From CF-162 sp040882565 (lineage in GTDB: Bacteria > Chloroflexota > Dehalococcoidia > SM23-28-2 > RBG-16-64-32), in contig JBBEAZ010000028.1 in NCBI GenBank assembly GCA_040882565.1, positions 1 to 20,893 of the forward strand: a DNA stretch of 20,893 bases. The letters are read 5' to 3'. The notes beneath the pieces are model-generated. The model had not been told where the DNA came from. It did no database searches and worked only from the letters and a program-made list of their open reading frames with translations. Shown one piece after another: positions 14,470 to 20,893 of the stretch. Within the stretch, counting starts at the first letter, position 1; the number at the start of each line of letters is the position of its first letter. A program made the translations under genes and the position numbers.

Positions 14470-14700
14470 GTGCTCGCGTACGTGCTGCTCGCAGCCATCG
14501 TCATCCGCATCATCTTTTCCTGGACCGGGTTCGACCCCAACAACCCGATCTTCGCGGTGATTTTCGAAGTGACGGAGCCAGTCCTGGCGCCGATCCGCAG
14601 CTTCATGCCGAAGATAGGCATGATGGATCTTTCGCCAATGGCAGCGAGTTTCCTGCTGATTATCCTGGCGCAGCTAGGCGCGGAATTGTCGGCGGCTTGA
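14470..14700 (+). CDS. yggT: YggT-family small membrane protein
   Basis: The protein has two hydrophobic segments (LAYVLLAAIVIRIIFSW and MAASFLLIILAQLGAEL) around a loop with EPVLAPIRSFMPKIG, the family hallmark (PxLxPxRxxxP). In other bacteria it lies next to proC/yggS and near cell-division genes; its function is poorly known. From the GTG at 14470 it is 76 residues, short at the N-terminus: the usual family start is about nine residues earlier. In frame upstream, an ATC at 14443 follows GGGAGG (14431-14436) by six bases and would give IEAVGFFIQVLAYV, a better family fit, but no standard start codon is there. Confidence 0.85.
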   Translation: MLAYVLLAAIVIRIIFSWTGFDPNNPIFAVIFEVTEPVLAPIRSFMPKIGMMDLSPMAASFLLIILAQLGAELSAA

Positions 14701-14746
14701 CGTTTTACCGCGAATTTGGCAATTTCAAAATAGTGCCATTGATCTG

Positions 14747-14774
14747 TTGGTGGTACGCCAACCGCTGCTAATAT
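14747..14774 (+). promoter_or_regulatory. recA promoter
   Basis: TTGGTG (14747-14752), 16 bases, then TGC-extended TAATAT (14769-14774). Expected initiation is about 14781, at the left edge of the SOS box. The remaining 14701-14746 shows nothing I can name. Confidence 0.55.
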
Positions 14775-14780
14775 GGCGTA

Positions 14781-14792
14781 GAACAAACGTTC
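14781..14792. promoter_or_regulatory. LexA (SOS) box upstream of recA
   Basis: GAACAAACGTTC is a perfect GAAC-N4-GTTC palindrome, the LexA/DinR site used in Bacillus, Mycobacterium and Chloroflexota. It overlaps the predicted recA transcription start, a position suited to repression. No lexA gene is in the window. Confidence 0.85.
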
Positions 14793-14814
14793 CACTTAAT
14801 AGTAGGAGAGAGCG

Positions 14815-15888
14815 ATGAGCGCCAACGGAGCTAGCAAAAACGGCAACAACCCAAGCGACAAGCTGCGTGCCCTCGAAGTAGCGATTGAGAAGATCGAGAA
14901 GGACTTCGGACGCGGCTCGATTATGCGCCTCGGTGAAGCGAGCGCGCGCATGGCGGTGGAAACGATCCCGACTGGTTCCCTGGCGCTGGACATCGCGCTT
15001 GGCGCCGGCGGCATCCCGCGCGGCCGGATCACAGAGATCTACGGGCCGGAGATGGCCGGCAAGTCGACCGTCGCGATGCATATCATCGCCCAGGCACAGA
15101 AGCTCGGCGGCCTTGCCGCCTACATCGACGTCGAGCACGCGATGGACCCCTCCTTCGCGCAGGCCATCGGCATCAACATCGACGACCTCCTGATCTCCCA
15201 GCCGGACACCGGCGAGCAGGCGCTCGAGATCTGCGAGGCACTGGTACGCTCGAACGCAGTCGACGTCATCGTCATCGACTCTGTGGCAGCGCTCGTGCCT
15301 CGTGCTGAGATCGAGGGCGACATGGGCGACTCCCTGCCCGGCCTTCAGGCGCGGCTGATGTCGCAGGCGCTACGCAAGCTGACCGCCGCGATCTCCCGCT
15401 CGCGCGCAGGCGTGATCTTCATCAACCAACTCCGCGAGAAGATCGGCGTCGTCTTCGGCAACCCGGAAACGACACCCGGCGGACGCGCGCTCAAGTTCTA
15501 CAGTTCGGTGCGCATCGAGCTGCGCCGGACGGAAAGCCTGAAGCAGGGCACAACCGTGATTGGTAACCGCGTCAAGGCGAAGATCGTCAAGAACAAGATC
15601 GCGCCGCCGTTCCGCGTCGCCGAGTTCGACATTATCTTCTCCGGCCCGCAAATTGGCATCAGCCGCGAGGGTGACGTCCTGGACCTGGGCACCGAAGCTG
15701 AGATCATCAAGAAGCAGGGCGCGTTCTACTCGTACAAAGAGCAGAAGATGGGCCAGGGCCGCGAGCAGGCGAAGGAATTCCTGCGCACAAACCCGGAAAC
15801 CGCTCTCGAGATCGAGGACTTGATCCGCGCTCAGGGCCAGCCCGTCGCCGTAGCTGTCGCCGCTGGCATCGAAGAAGAAGACGAATAG
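14815..15888 (+). CDS. recA: Recombinase RecA
   Basis: The 357-residue protein forms filaments on single-stranded DNA, drives strand exchange and stimulates LexA cleavage. The Walker A region is GPEMAGKST (about residues 77-85), Walker B is VDVIVIDSVAALVP, and loop 2 contains FINQLREKIGVVFGNPETTP followed by GGRALKFYSSVRIELRR. The C-terminus is acidic (GIEEEDE), as usual. AGGAGAG precedes the ATG at 14815. The Walker A differs from the common GPESSGKTT form. An SOS box lies in the leader and recX follows after 14 bases. Confidence 0.98.
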   Translation: MSANGASKNGNNPSDKLRALEVAIEKIEKDFGRGSIMRLGEASARMAVETIPTGSLALDIALGAGGIPRGRITEIYGPEMAGKSTVAMHIIAQAQKLGGLAAYIDVEHAMDPSFAQAIGINIDDLLISQPDTGEQALEICEALVRSNAVDVIVIDSVAALVPRAEIEGDMGDSLPGLQARLMSQALRKLTAAISRSRAGVIFINQLREKIGVVFGNPETTPGGRALKFYSSVRIELRRTESLKQGTTVIGNRVKAKIVKNKIAPPFRVAEFDIIFSGPQIGISREGDVLDLGTEAEIIKKQGAFYSYKEQKMGQGREQAKEFLRTNPETALEIEDLIRAQGQPVAVAVAAGIEEEDE

Positions 15889-15902
15889 CCCGACACACAG
15901 CA

Positions 15903-16535
15903 GTGCGCATCACCTCCATCGAACGGCGACCGCGGAAGCGTCGCTATGATATACACGTCGACTACGCGCTCGTCGTCCCGCTTTCGCCTGAGGTACTGGC
16001 CGGCGCTGGCCTGACGACCGGTCAGGAGATCAGCGAGAAGCGCATCGCGGCGCTCGAAGAAGCGGAAGCCAGGCACACAGCGATGTCTTCTGCCATCCGG
16101 CTTCTCGCTTTTCGGCCGCGCAGCGAGCGCGAGATCCGCGACGCACTGCGAACGCGGCGGGTCCCCGAGGAGATCGCGGAAGAGACGCTCTCGCGTCTTA
16201 CGGAGCTGCGCTTGCTCGATGACCGAGCCTTCGCCGAAAGCTGGACGGAATCGCGCCAGCGGAACAGCCCGCGCAGCCGGCGCATGGTCCTCGCTGAGCT
16301 GGCACAGAAGGGCGTCCGCGGTGAAGTCGCTCACGAATCTGTGCAAGCGATCGACGAGGAGGAGGCAGCCGCCAGGGCGGCTCGGAAGAAATCCTTCACG
16401 CTGCGTGGCTCCGAATTCGCTGACTTCCGCCGCAAACTGGGAGATTTCCTCGCGCGTCGCGGCTTCGGTTACGAGGTGAGAAACGCCGCGATCAAGCGGC
16501 TGTGGGTAGAGGCGGAAAGCAACGCCGAGCCATAG
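15903..16535 (+). CDS. recX: RecX regulatory protein
   Basis: The 210-residue protein has three-helix repeats typical of RecX: AIRLLAFRPRSEREIRDALRT, LTELRLLDDRAFAESWTESR, SRRMVLAELAQKGV and a last repeat ending in RRGFGYEVRNAAIKRLW. The N-terminal tail (ITSIERRPRKRRYDIHVDYA) resembles the beta-strand extension of Gram-positive RecX. It binds and caps RecA filaments. The GTG start 14 bases after recA indicates one operon and shared SOS control. Confidence 0.92.
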   Translation: MRITSIERRPRKRRYDIHVDYALVVPLSPEVLAGAGLTTGQEISEKRIAALEEAEARHTAMSSAIRLLAFRPRSEREIRDALRTRRVPEEIAEETLSRLTELRLLDDRAFAESWTESRQRNSPRSRRMVLAELAQKGVRGEVAHESVQAIDEEEAAARAARKKSFTLRGSEFADFRRKLGDFLARRGFGYEVRNAAIKRLWVEAESNAEP

Positions 16536-16585
16536 GCGGCGTCTATCTTTACGTGACCCATTCATCAATCGGTACCGGTGATTTC

Positions 16586-16615
16586 TTGACACCTCCGTAC
16601 CACCGAAACTATGAT
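16586..16615 (+). promoter_or_regulatory. rny promoter
   Basis: A perfect TTGACA (16586-16591) and TATGAT (16610-16615) are 18 bases apart, the best housekeeping promoter in the window. Initiation near 16622 gives a leader of about 74 bases to the ATG at 16696, with GAAGTGAGG just upstream as ribosome site. Confidence 0.75.
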
Positions 16616-16621
16616 TCAGAT

Positions 16622-16695
16622 AGAAAACGCTTCTGGCGAAGTTTTTCATTTCACATGCTTCTTTACTTTTTCCTAATCACAGGAAGTGAGGCGAA
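16622..16695 (+). promoter_or_regulatory. AT-rich, pyrimidine-rich leader of rny with a weak hairpin
   Basis: The leader is strikingly rich in T runs compared with its surroundings. Near its 5' end CTTC (16630-16633) and GAAG (16638-16641) can pair, with flanking A and T runs (16624-16627 and 16642-16646), giving an attenuator-like shape. The stem is weak, so a terminator role is doubtful. Confidence 0.3.
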
Positions 16696-18222
16696 ATGCC
16701 GGCCATTGCCCTTATCCTGGGGCTTGTCGGCGTTGTCATTGGTGTACTCGGCGCTTCATTCGTCCAGCAGTACCTTCGTCGCAACCGCGTCGAAACTGCT
16801 CAGCGCGATGCCGAACACATCCTTAACGAGGCCGACAGGCGCCAGAAAGAACTACTACTTGAGGCCAAAGAAGAGGCCATCCGCGTCCGCCGAGAGGCGG
16901 AATCTGAGATTCGCGACCGCCGCAATGAGCTTAAGGGTGGCGAACGCCGCCTAACCCAAAAGGAAGAGGGCCTCGACCGCAAGATTGAGTCCCTCGAGCA
17001 AAAGCAGAAGAATCTCCAGAAAAAGGAAACGGCGCTCGACGAGCAGCAGGAAGCGGTCGCGCAATTGCTCGAAGACCGCAAAGTCGAACTCGAGAAACTC
17101 TCAAACCTGACAATCGGCGAAGCGCGGCAAATGCTCCTTGACCAGGTGGAGCACGAGATTCGCGACGAAGCCAACCGCCGTCTGCGAGAGATCGAGCACG
17201 AGCTCAAGGAAGAGGCGGACGAGCGCGGGCGCAAAATCATCGCGACGGCAATGCAGCGCCTGACCGGCGACGTCGTCTCCGAGATGACCATCTCCGTCGT
17301 GCCGCTGCCCTCAGAAGACATGAAGGGCCGCATCATCGGCCGCGAGGGCCGCAACATCCGCGCCATCGAACAGGCGACGGGTGTCGATGTGATCATCGAC
17401 GACACCCCCGATGCGGTTACCCTCTCGTCCTTCGATCCGGTGCGGCGTGAGATTGCGCGCATCGCCATGACCAAGCTCCTCGGCGATGGCCGAATTCACC
17501 CGGCACGCATCGAAGAGATGGTCGAGAAGGCCAAGAAGGAAGTCGACGTCGCCGTCCGCGAGGCCGGCGAGGAGGCGATCGTCGAAGCCCGCTGTCCGGG
17601 CCTGAACCCGGAGATTGTGCGGACGCTCGGGCGCCTCCGGTACCGCTACAGCTACGGCCAGAACCAGCTCCGCCACGCCGTCGAGACCGCGAACCTCGCT
17701 GCGATGATCGCTCACGAACTCGGAGCCAACGTCGAAGTGGCGCGCCGCGGCGGCCTGTTGCACGACCTCGGCAAGGCGGTCGACCACGATGTTGAGGGCA
17801 CACACGCGCAGATCGGCGCCGACCTGGCCCGGCGGCATGGTGTCAACCCGGCAGTTACGCACTGCATCGAGGCGCACCACGAAGAAGTCGAGCCAAGTTC
17901 CGTCGAAGCGGTAATCACGATCGTCGCCGACGCGATCAGCGGCAGCCGTCCCGGCGCCCGCCGCGAGTCTCTCGAGTTCTACCTCAAGCGACTCGAGGCG
18001 CTGGAAGCCGTCGCCAACGCCTTCCCCGGCGTCGAAAAGTCGTACGCGATCCAGGCTGGACGCGAAATCCGCATCATGGTCAAGCCGGAAGAGGTCGACG
18101 ACCTCGGAGCCCAGCGCATGGCCAAAGAGATCAGCAAGAGCATCCAGGAAAGCCTGGACTACCCGGGCCAAGTGAAGGTCACCGTGATCCGGGAGCGCCG
18201 CGCAATCGAATACGCAAAGTAG
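16696..18222 (+). CDS. rny: Ribonuclease Y
   Basis: The 508-residue endoribonuclease starts mRNA decay from the membrane. Order of parts: N-terminal membrane segment (IALILGLVGVVIGVLGASFV, about residues 4-23); a long charged coiled coil (about 35-190); a KH RNA-binding domain with MKGRIIGREGRNIRAIEQ (from about 210); and an HD phosphohydrolase domain with GGLLHDLGKAVDHD (H356, D357) and later EAHHEEVEP and VADAISGSRPGARRE. Length and order match the family. It has its own strong promoter and is followed by the ymdB-type gene, an arrangement also seen in Firmicutes. Confidence 0.97.
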   Translation: MPAIALILGLVGVVIGVLGASFVQQYLRRNRVETAQRDAEHILNEADRRQKELLLEAKEEAIRVRREAESEIRDRRNELKGGERRLTQKEEGLDRKIESLEQKQKNLQKKETALDEQQEAVAQLLEDRKVELEKLSNLTIGEARQMLLDQVEHEIRDEANRRLREIEHELKEEADERGRKIIATAMQRLTGDVVSEMTISVVPLPSEDMKGRIIGREGRNIRAIEQATGVDVIIDDTPDAVTLSSFDPVRREIARIAMTKLLGDGRIHPARIEEMVEKAKKEVDVAVREAGEEAIVEARCPGLNPEIVRTLGRLRYRYSYGQNQLRHAVETANLAAMIAHELGANVEVARRGGLLHDLGKAVDHDVEGTHAQIGADLARRHGVNPAVTHCIEAHHEEVEPSSVEAVITIVADAISGSRPGARRESLEFYLKRLEALEAVANAFPGVEKSYAIQAGREIRIMVKPEEVDDLGAQRMAKEISKSIQESLDYPGQVKVTVIRERRAIEYAK

Positions 18223-18255
18223 AAGGGAGCCGGCCGGGTCCTGCCCGGCTTTGGC
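18223..18255 (+). promoter_or_regulatory. Hairpin between a distant ribosome site and the ymdB start
   Basis: AAGGGAG (18223-18229) is 26 bases from the ATG at 18256, too far for normal initiation. Between them GCCGGG (18233-18238) and CCCGGC (18244-18249) form a perfect 6-bp stem with a five-base loop. If folded, the remaining single-stranded distance is about nine bases. Confidence 0.4.
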
Positions 18256-19035
18256 ATGGCACTCAACGTCCTCTTGATCGGTGACGTCGTCGGCAAACTG
18301 GGCCGCCGTACAGTCGCCCGGGTCCTGCCCGGCATCCGCGAACAGCGGGGGGTGGACTTCGTCATCGCCAACGGTGAAAACACGGCCGGCGGACGCGGAC
18401 TCACGCCCGACACGCTCGAAGAACTGCAGCAAGCGGGCGTCGATGTCGTCACGTCCGGCAACCACATCTGGGCGAAGCGCGAAATCTACCCATTGCTGGA
18501 CGACAAGGACTCGGCGGTGATCCGGCCGCTCAACTACCCAACGGGCGCCCCCGGCCGGGGCGTCTTCCGCCGTGGCCCCTTCGCGGTGATTAACGTTATC
18601 GGCCGTACGTTCATGGGCGACGACGTCGACTGTCCGTTCCGCGCTGTTGATGCGGCGTTGCGAGAGCTCGACGACTGCAAGGTGATCATCGTCGACGTGC
18701 ACGCAGAAGCGACAAGCGAGAAGATAACCATGGGCCACTACCTGGACGGCCGCGTCAGCGCCGTCGTCGGCACTCACACGCACGTGCCGACCTCGGACAC
18801 GCGAGTGCTCCCGAAGGGCACGGCCTACGTCACCGATCTGGGCATGGTCGGGGCGCTCAACTCAGTCCTTGGAATGGAGTACGAACCCGTGCTGGAACGC
18901 TTTCTCACACAGCTGCCAAGCCGCTGGGACCCCGTCGACAAGGGGACAGCGATCTTCAATGCCGTTCTCGTTCAGATCGAAGAGACCGGGCGCGCCACAG
19001 CCATTGAACGCCTCGACTGCGAGGTCCCCGAGTGA
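18256..19035 (+). CDS. ymdB: YmdB-family (TIGR00282) metallophosphoesterase
   Basis: The 259-residue protein has the family metal-site motifs in order: LIGDVVGKLGRR, VIANGENTAGGRGLT, VTSGNHIWAKRE, IIVDVHAEATSEK and VVGTHTHVPTSDTRVLPKGT. In Bacillus subtilis YmdB is a cyclic-nucleotide phosphodiesterase involved in choosing between motility and biofilm, and is encoded beside rny; whether the role is the same here is inference. The protein is soluble, of normal length, and its stop overlaps the next start by GTGA. Confidence 0.93.
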   Translation: MALNVLLIGDVVGKLGRRTVARVLPGIREQRGVDFVIANGENTAGGRGLTPDTLEELQQAGVDVVTSGNHIWAKREIYPLLDDKDSAVIRPLNYPTGAPGRGVFRRGPFAVINVIGRTFMGDDVDCPFRAVDAALRELDDCKVIIVDVHAEATSEKITMGHYLDGRVSAVVGTHTHVPTSDTRVLPKGTAYVTDLGMVGALNSVLGMEYEPVLERFLTQLPSRWDPVDKGTAIFNAVLVQIEETGRATAIERLDCEVPE

Positions 19036-19910
19036 CAAGCATCGCCGATTTTCACCTTCACAGTACGATTTCGGATGGCCGGCTGAGCCCGACACAGGTC
19101 GTTGACCTCGCCTACAAGAACGGTGTGCGCATCATGTCGTTGACGGATCACGACATCGTCGACGGACTGCCAGAGGCCTTTGACGCTGCTGCGAAGTACG
19201 ACGACTTGACGTTAGTCCCGGGCATCGAGATGAGCACTGACGTCCCCGGCAACGAGGTACACATCCTAGGCCACTTCATCGACCGGCATGACGAGGCGTT
19301 CCTCGGAAAACTGGCGCACCTCCAGGAATCCCGGCTCAACCGCGCAGAGCGGATGGTGGAGAGGCTCCTCGATCTCGGTGCGCCGGTAACCTGGGAGCGC
19401 GTGCAGTCCTTCGCTGAGGGCGCGGTGGGCCGCCCACACATCGCCCTGGCCCTGGTGGAGGCTGGTCACGTGGCAACCGTCAACGAGGCCTTCGACAAGT
19501 ACCTGAGCCGCACCGGCCCCGCGTACGTCGAGCGTGAGCGCCTTGAGCCGGAGGAAGTGGTGGAGACCCTGAGCGCCGTCGGCGGCATCGCTACGCTGGC
19601 GCACCCGCGCGAGCTGAACGCCGCCGGCAGCCTGGAAGCCCTGCTGAAGCGCCTCTGCGACGCGGGCTTGACGGGCATGGAGACGTATTACCAGGACTAC
19701 GATGACAGCGAGGTCGAGCACTTCCGCCTGATGTGCGAAAGGTTCGGGCTGATTCCCCTAGGCGGCAGCGATTACCACGGCCTAGGCGGTCCACAGCAGC
19801 GCGAGCCCGGCAACATTCCGCTACCGATCGAGCCCGTCAACCGGCTCTTCAAGGTTGCCGAAGAGCGTGGTTCGCTGGGGCAAGCGCGTCTCCGGCATGA
19901 CTTCCACTGA
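19032..19910 (+). CDS. PHP-domain phosphoesterase (RNase AM / nucleoside bisphosphatase-like)
   Basis: The 292-residue protein has the PHP metal-binding motifs ADFHLHSTISDG (about residues 5-16), SLTDHDIVDG, PGIEMS, VHILGH, GRPHIA, ATLAHP and GGSDYHG. Size and motif order match the YciV/RNase AM group, which removes 5' nucleotides from RNA or 3'-phosphates from nucleoside bisphosphates. Coupling to rny and ymdB fits a role in RNA turnover, but substrate choice is inference. It starts at GTG 19032 overlapping the ymdB stop. Confidence 0.9.
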   Translation: MTSIADFHLHSTISDGRLSPTQVVDLAYKNGVRIMSLTDHDIVDGLPEAFDAAAKYDDLTLVPGIEMSTDVPGNEVHILGHFIDRHDEAFLGKLAHLQESRLNRAERMVERLLDLGAPVTWERVQSFAEGAVGRPHIALALVEAGHVATVNEAFDKYLSRTGPAYVERERLEPEEVVETLSAVGGIATLAHPRELNAAGSLEALLKRLCDAGLTGMETYYQDYDDSEVEHFRLMCERFGLIPLGGSDYHGLGGPQQREPGNIPLPIEPVNRLFKVAEERGSLGQARLRHDFH

Positions 19911-20409
19911 TGCCGTGAGCGACGTCCGGTATTGCGCACGGCACCCTAAAATCGAGACGGGCCTCGCCTGCGGCCGCTGCGAGACGCCTATCTGCCCACG
20001 CTGCACCGTCTTTACGGACGTCGGCGCCCGCTGTCCTGACTGCGCGCCCGCCCGCAAGCTGCCTCAATTCGAGCTCGGGCCGCTCATCGCAGGCCGTGCC
20101 GCGCTCGCGGCAGTTGCCTCGGGCGGCCTGATCGGCGCGGCGTGGGGACTGATTCTGCCGGGCGGCTTCGGGTTCTTTATGATCTTCCTGGGCATCGGCA
20201 TCGGTTACGGTGTGGCCGAGACGATCAGCTGGGCGACGAACCGAAAACTGGGGCCGTTCATCCAGGCGCTGGCGGGTTTCGGCGTTGTACTCGCCTACCT
20301 GACACGAAACGTGCTCGCCGGGTACGAACTGATACCGGCTAACGACTTTGGCGGCGTGATCGCCGTGCTCGCGGGAATCGTAGCCGCGATAAACCGGCTT
20401 CGCTACTAG
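19897..20409 (+). CDS. Zinc-finger (B-box-like) membrane protein
   Basis: The 170-residue protein starts with a metal-binding module, YCARHPKIETGLACGRCETP then ICPRC and ARCPDCAP, with Cys/His spacing like bacterial B-box-type zinc fingers (about residues 12-52). Three hydrophobic segments follow: LIAGRAALAAVASGGLIGAA, a GFGFFMIFLGIGIGYGVAE segment, and one near the end (FGGVIAVLAGIVAAI), with another possible segment at FIQALAGFGVVLAYL. I prefer the ATG at 19897, which overlaps the PHP gene by 14 bases; an earlier in-frame start at 19855 adds unconserved-looking residues. Function is unknown. Its stop overlaps the convergent small gene in a CTAG. Confidence 0.75.
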   Translation: MTSTDAVSDVRYCARHPKIETGLACGRCETPICPRCTVFTDVGARCPDCAPARKLPQFELGPLIAGRAALAAVASGGLIGAAWGLILPGGFGFFMIFLGIGIGYGVAETISWATNRKLGPFIQALAGFGVVLAYLTRNVLAGYELIPANDFGGVIAVLAGIVAAINRLRY

Positions 20410-20699
20410 CGGAAAAAGCCGCCGACGATGACAGCGATGATGATCAGCCCGCCGATGATCGCAATGCGCACGACTTCGGCGCGGACGTGTGCGTAGTCGC
20501 GGTTGACGTGCCGCTCCGGGCGGCTGTCTGCCCCGCGCGCGACGACTGACACAGCCACAGTTGCTGCAGCTTCCTCTTCAAATTCGTCTTCCGCGACGGC
20601 AGCCTCACTGACGGCCTCTTCGCCCGCAGGGAAATCGTATTCGACGGTCTTTTTGGCTTTGCGCCGCCTTGACGTTGGCGGGCGGTATTTTCTGGGCAC
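20406..20699 (-). CDS. Small tail-anchored protein
   Basis: A 97-residue protein from GTG 20699 with three zones: a very basic start (MPRKYRPPTSRRRKAKK), an acidic and alanine-rich middle (EEAVSEAAVAEDEFEEEAAA), and one C-terminal membrane segment (VVRIAIIGGLIIIAVIVGGFF) preceded by NRDYAHVRAE. The layout predicts a cytoplasmic charged domain held by a single C-terminal helix. Function is unknown. GAGGAG lies 12 bases before the GTG, rather far. A TATAAT box (20740 to 20735 on the minus strand) supports transcription in this direction. Confidence 0.65.
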   Translation of the reverse strand: MPRKYRPPTSRRRKAKKTVEYDFPAGEEAVSEAAVAEDEFEEEAAATVAVSVVARGADSRPERHVNRDYAHVRAEVVRIAIIGGLIIIAVIVGGFFR

Positions 20700-20734
20700 T
20701 GGCCAGCGTTGCTCCTCGCTTGAAATTCTCGTGC

Positions 20735-20740
20735 ATTATA
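20735..20740 (-). promoter_or_regulatory. -10 box of the tail-anchored protein gene
   Basis: A perfect TATAAT on the minus strand sits about 36 bases before the GTG at 20699. No clear -35 is visible at normal spacing. Confidence 0.4.
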
Positions 20741-20775
20741 CCTAGACGCCCGGCAAGGCGCGAATCTGATTCACG

Positions 20776-20805
20776 TTGACCGGATGCCTCGTTCATCGCT
20801 AAAAT
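20776..20805 (+). promoter_or_regulatory. tRNA-Asp promoter
   Basis: TTGACC (20776-20781) and TAAAAT (20800-20805) are separated by 18 bases. Initiation would fall around 20812, immediately before the tRNA at 20815, so 5' processing would remove only a few bases. Confidence 0.65.
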
Positions 20806-20814
20806 TCAGGGTGA

Positions 20815-20890
20815 GGCCCCGTGGTGTAGCGGTTAACATGCCACCTTGTCACGGTGGAGATCGTCGGTTCGAATCCGATCGGGGTCGCCA
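20815..20890 (+). tRNA. tRNA-Asp (anticodon GTC)
   Basis: The cloverleaf is complete: acceptor GGCCCCG pairs with CGGGGTC (one G-T at the second pair), anticodon stem CCACC/GGTGG holds loop TTGTCAC with anticodon GTC at 20848-20850, and the T arm has GTCGGTTCGAATCCGAT. The discriminator is G and the CCA end is encoded. Confidence 0.97.
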
Positions 20891-20893
20891 ATC

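Noticed and set aside
18233..18252. Intrinsic terminator after rny
   Set aside because: The stem is GC-rich but only three T follow and the next start codon is four bases further on.
17311..18783. A 490-codon open frame on the minus strand opposite rny and ymdB
   Set aside because: It lies wholly against two well-supported conserved genes, has the composition of a GC-rich shadow frame and crosses their boundary; no family motif is present.

Overview
The window is high-GC, gene-dense bacterial chromosome. Gene content suggests a Chloroflexota bacterium, probably of the Dehalococcoidia type: a B12-dependent (class II) ribonucleotide reductase, the runs yggS-proC-yggT and recA-recX-rny-ymdB-PHP, a GAAC-N4-GTTC (Gram-positive type) SOS box before recA, many overlapping start/stop codons, and promoters lying almost on the start codon. 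The taxonomic call is inference; there is no rRNA here.

Left part (1-7345). A minus-strand gene for a membrane-anchored protein with two copies of an extracytoplasmic repeat appears frameshifted. It is followed by a standalone DGQHR-domain (DndB-like) protein on the minus strand. Divergent from that is nrdJ, whose catalytic cysteine motif is split by a 364-residue LAGLIDADG intein. Next comes an accessory toxin-antitoxin type pair: an XRE/ImmA-IrrE protease coupled by an ATGA overlap to a PIN-like (DUF4411-type) gene that carries a single-base frameshift before its last two acidic residues.

Middle part (7381-12951). A cupin and two tandem ABM-domain genes run on the plus strand. They meet, at a shared CTAG stop, a long minus-strand array that reads in its own direction as WYL regulator, PaaI-like thioesterase, two tandem PPOX-fold proteins, a third ABM-like protein, an unknown protein and a CDF cation exporter. 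The start of the thioesterase promoter carries a perfect inverted repeat that could be an operator.

Right part (12975-20893). This is a conserved housekeeping block: yggS, proC and yggT (PLP homeostasis, proline synthesis, membrane protein), then SOS-controlled recA with recX, then rny (RNase Y), ymdB-type phosphoesterase, a PHP-domain phosphoesterase and a zinc-binding membrane protein. A convergent small tail-anchored protein and tRNA-Asp(GTC) close the window.

The most interesting signals are regulatory and structural: an intein whose +1 residue is the reductase's radical cysteine; a 23-bp divergent spacer in which one palindromic -10 box appears to serve two near-leaderless genes; a recurrent TGC-TAWAMT extended -10; hairpins placed over or beside start codons; and two apparent frameshifts that reconstruct good proteins. 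I did not find a convincing wholly new multi-gene system. The best candidates for unknown function are the repeat protein at the left edge, the standalone DGQHR protein and the WYL-led operon.
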